64,000 nt of DNA from Streptomyces griseicoloratus (lineage in GTDB: Bacteria; Actinomycetota; Actinomycetes; Streptomycetales; Streptomycetaceae): positions 62,001 through 126,000 of the forward strand of contig NZ_JACVQF010000187.1 in NCBI RefSeq assembly GCF_014534645.1. The letters are read 5' to 3'. The notes under the pieces are model-generated. The model saw only the letters and a program-made list of their open reading frames with translations, did no database searches and was not told where the DNA came from. The translations under genes were made by a program, and so were the position numbers. Numbering within the stretch: position 1 is the first letter of the stretch; every line of letters starts with the position of its first letter. This document shows, in pieces, positions 62,362-64,000 of this stretch.

Positions 62362-63099
62362 GTGAACCGTGAACAGATCTCCAGGCTTGCCCATGCGGAT
62401 CATCCGATTGCGGCCCCGCTCGACGACGACTCCGTGCGCCGACTGCTGGAACACGGCATCCCACGCGGCGACGAGCGCATACTCGACCTCGGCTGCGGCG
62501 GCGGAGAGTGGCTCGTGCGTGCCCTGACCACGCATCCGCAGCTGCGGGCCGAGGGCGTCGACGTCTCCGAGAGCGCGCTGGCCCATGCCCGTAAAACCGC
62601 GCGCACCCTCGGCGTTCACGAGCGCCTCGTCCTCCACCACGAGGACGCCGCAGACTTCGCCGCCTCCCACGCGTTCGACCTGGTGCTCAGCGTCGGGGCC
62701 ACGCACGCCTTCGGTGGCCTGCTCGCCACCCTCACGGCGGCACGCAAGCACCTGGCCCCCGGGGGACGCGTCCTGATCGGTGACGGCTTCTGGGCCCGCG
62801 AGCCCTCCTCCGAGGCCGTCGACATGCTCGGGAACCTCTCCGATCTGCCGACCACCATGGACCGCGTCATCGCCGATGGGTGGACACCCGTCCACGGGCA
62901 CATCAGCACACGCCGAGAGCTCGACGACTACGAATGGGCCTGGACGGGCGCACTGGCCTCATGGGCCCTGGACCACCCCAACGATCCGGACAGTACCCAG
63001 GCGCTCGCAGCAGCCACCACCCACCGCGACCAATGGCTGCGCGTCTACCGGGACGCCTTTGGCTTCCTCTGCCTGATCCTGCGCCGGACGTCCGGCTGA
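62362..63099 (+). CDS. Class I SAM-dependent methyltransferase
   Basis: 245 residues from a GTG at 62362; the open frame upstream to 62122 is arginine-rich. GDERILDLGCGGGEWLVRAL (SAM-binding), LRAEGVDVSESALAHARKTA, FDLVLSVGATHAFGGLLATL and LAPGGRVLIGDGFWAREPSS. The family methylates small molecules; the substrate is unknown. Confidence 0.8.
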   Translation: MNREQISRLAHADHPIAAPLDDDSVRRLLEHGIPRGDERILDLGCGGGEWLVRALTTHPQLRAEGVDVSESALAHARKTARTLGVHERLVLHHEDAADFAASHAFDLVLSVGATHAFGGLLATLTAARKHLAPGGRVLIGDGFWAREPSSEAVDMLGNLSDLPTTMDRVIADGWTPVHGHISTRRELDDYEWAWTGALASWALDHPNDPDSTQALAAATTHRDQWLRVYRDAFGFLCLILRRTSG

Positions 63100-63206
63100 A
63101 CCGGAGTGGACCGCCCCACCACCTCAGCCCGGCTCCCGGCACATGGCCGGCACCTGCCGGGCCGAGGCGGAGGCGGGGTGCAGGCGGCGGTGCCGGTCGC
63201 ACCCGA

Positions 63207-63986
63207 TCAGCCGGCCGAAGTGTTCTGTGTCGCCTCGTGTGCTTCGGCGAGCGCTCGCTGCCTGAGGTTGCTGCCGAACAACTGAATCGTGGTGGCGGTC
63301 AGGATGTCATCCCTGCCGATGGTCCGCCCGTCCCCCTTGTGGGTGGACAGGGCCTGGAGGGAATCCTTGAGGAACGGAGGTGAGGCCGGTTCGCCCGACA
63401 TCACTGGGGTGACCGTACCGAAACGTCTGGCCCCGCCCTCGCGGACGACCACGGCCGCGTCTCGGGCGAGGTCCGTCAGGAACACGCTCGCGATTCCGTC
63501 AAGGTCGCGGACCATCGCTGGGACGGCCGTCACCCCCTGGCTCCGCAGCAGCTTCTTGACTCCGGCCTCGAACCTGTGGGCGCCGACCACAGCACTCGTT
63601 TTGCGTGACCTGCTGCGCTTACGGGAAGGCACGATGACACCCGCGGTGTCGTACAGGACCCCGGTCAGGTCTCGGAACGTCGGGCTGTGGTCGTACCACT
63701 TGCTCCCCACCTCGAGCTCGACGTTCCGGTCGATCGCCGAGAGAAGGTCCCCGGGAATCAGCTTCTTCCGAGCCTCCTCCGCCGCCGCTCTCCTCGCACC
63801 GTCGATGATCTCCGTCAACACTGTCCGAGTCACCGACGCGGCGGCCCACGCGGCCGACCGGGAAACGTGCATCGAGGTCACGTCCCTGAACACCGCTTTG
63901 ACGAGAGAAGGCTTGAACGGCGAGACATCCATGACCGAGGCGGTCCTGGGACCGCCGCGCTCAGGGCGTGCGGGCTGTATGGTCAT
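63207..63986 (-). CDS. Putative histone-fold doublet protein (H2A-like then H2B-like)
   Basis: 259 residues from the ATG at 63986 (the ATG at 63932, after AGGACC, may be the true start). Residues ~24-95 read as an H2A-type fold: helix KPSLVKAVFRDV, long helix SAAWAAASVTRTVLTEIIDG, loop KKLIP, helix GDLLSAIDRNVEL, where H2A has the IIPRHLQLAIRNDEEL pattern. A basic linker SRKRSRSRK (121-129) follows. Residues ~138-258 read as an H2B-type fold: KKLLRSQGVTAVPAMVRDLD, IASVFLTDLARDAAVVVREG, a ~30-residue insertion, then DDILTATTIQLFGSNLRQRA and LAEAHEATQNTSA, close to the H2B end ([20 protein letters not shown]). Expected role: DNA-binding chromatin-like protein (inference). Confidence 0.6.
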   Translation of the reverse strand: MTIQPARPERGGPRTASVMDVSPFKPSLVKAVFRDVTSMHVSRSAAWAAASVTRTVLTEIIDGARRAAAEEARKKLIPGDLLSAIDRNVELEVGSKWYDHSPTFRDLTGVLYDTAGVIVPSRKRSRSRKTSAVVGAHRFEAGVKKLLRSQGVTAVPAMVRDLDGIASVFLTDLARDAAVVVREGGARRFGTVTPVMSGEPASPPFLKDSLQALSTHKGDGRTIGRDDILTATTIQLFGSNLRQRALAEAHEATQNTSAG

Positions 63987-64000
63987 CGGAGGAAACGCTC

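Noticed and set aside
1-64000. tRNA, rRNA or cas genes
   Set aside because: Looked for along with the CRISPR-like repeats; none was recognised by eye. A covariance-model search would be needed to exclude small RNAs.

Overview
The window is very GC-rich, uses GTG starts and purine-rich ribosome binding sites freely, and carries gene families typical of Streptomyces (EACC1/nSTAND conflict proteins, MAB_1171c-like membrane proteins, SpoIIE/HATPase phosphatases, NucA/NucB-type secreted nucleases). The density of transposase fragments and broken genes fits an accessory stretch of a Streptomyces chromosome, such as an arm of a linear chromosome. No tRNA, rRNA or ribosomal protein gene was seen.

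Layout. 1-9.6 kb: a GNAT enzyme, a transposase/recombinase chimera, a secreted NucA/NucB-type nuclease with a small neighbour, a broken flavin monooxygenase, a DAO-type oxidoreductase beside a broken transporter, an isochorismatase-family enzyme and a broken YceI gene. 9.9-13.7 kb: a tightly overlapping four-gene minus-strand operon (regulator, ImmA-like metallopeptidase, MAB_1171c-like membrane protein, FAD monooxygenase). 15.2-18.5 kb: a conflict pair made of an EACC1-like protein and a caspase / inactive trypsin / nSTAND NTPase protein. 19.8-29.7 kb: redox and stress enzymes, including a minus-strand run (antiporter, sulfite-oxidase-like protein, ferredoxin reductase, zinc ribbon, RraA), an NmrA-like reductase and a methyltransferase-Nudix fusion flanked by CRISPR-like repeat pairs. 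30.3-35.1 kb: a graveyard of Sua5, DM13, DAG kinase and five kinds of transposase fragments around one intact MFS/LysR pair. 35-47.6 kb: divergent regulator/enzyme pairs (LysR-reductase, HxlR-reductase, LysR-MFS, MarR-MFS), the last leading a four-gene operon. 48.2-51.5 kb: LacI regulator, RpiB-like isomerase and MHS transporter, probably a sugar or polyol locus. 53-60.7 kb: a PAS-GAF-SpoIIE-HATPase phosphatase, a Rieske/DUF2231 membrane protein, a ferritin-like/hemerythrin pair and a secreted protein. 60.7-62.1 kb: more broken genes. 62.4-64 kb: a methyltransferase and a protein that reads as two histone folds in one chain, H2A-like then H2B-like.

The most unusual items are the apparent histone-fold doublet at 63207-63986, the EACC1/caspase/nSTAND system whose trypsin-like domain has lost all three catalytic residues, and the four-gene regulator-protease-membrane-oxygenase operon. 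More than twenty degraded genes are recorded. Several differ from an intact frame by what looks like a single indel, so sequencing error cannot be excluded from the sequence alone.
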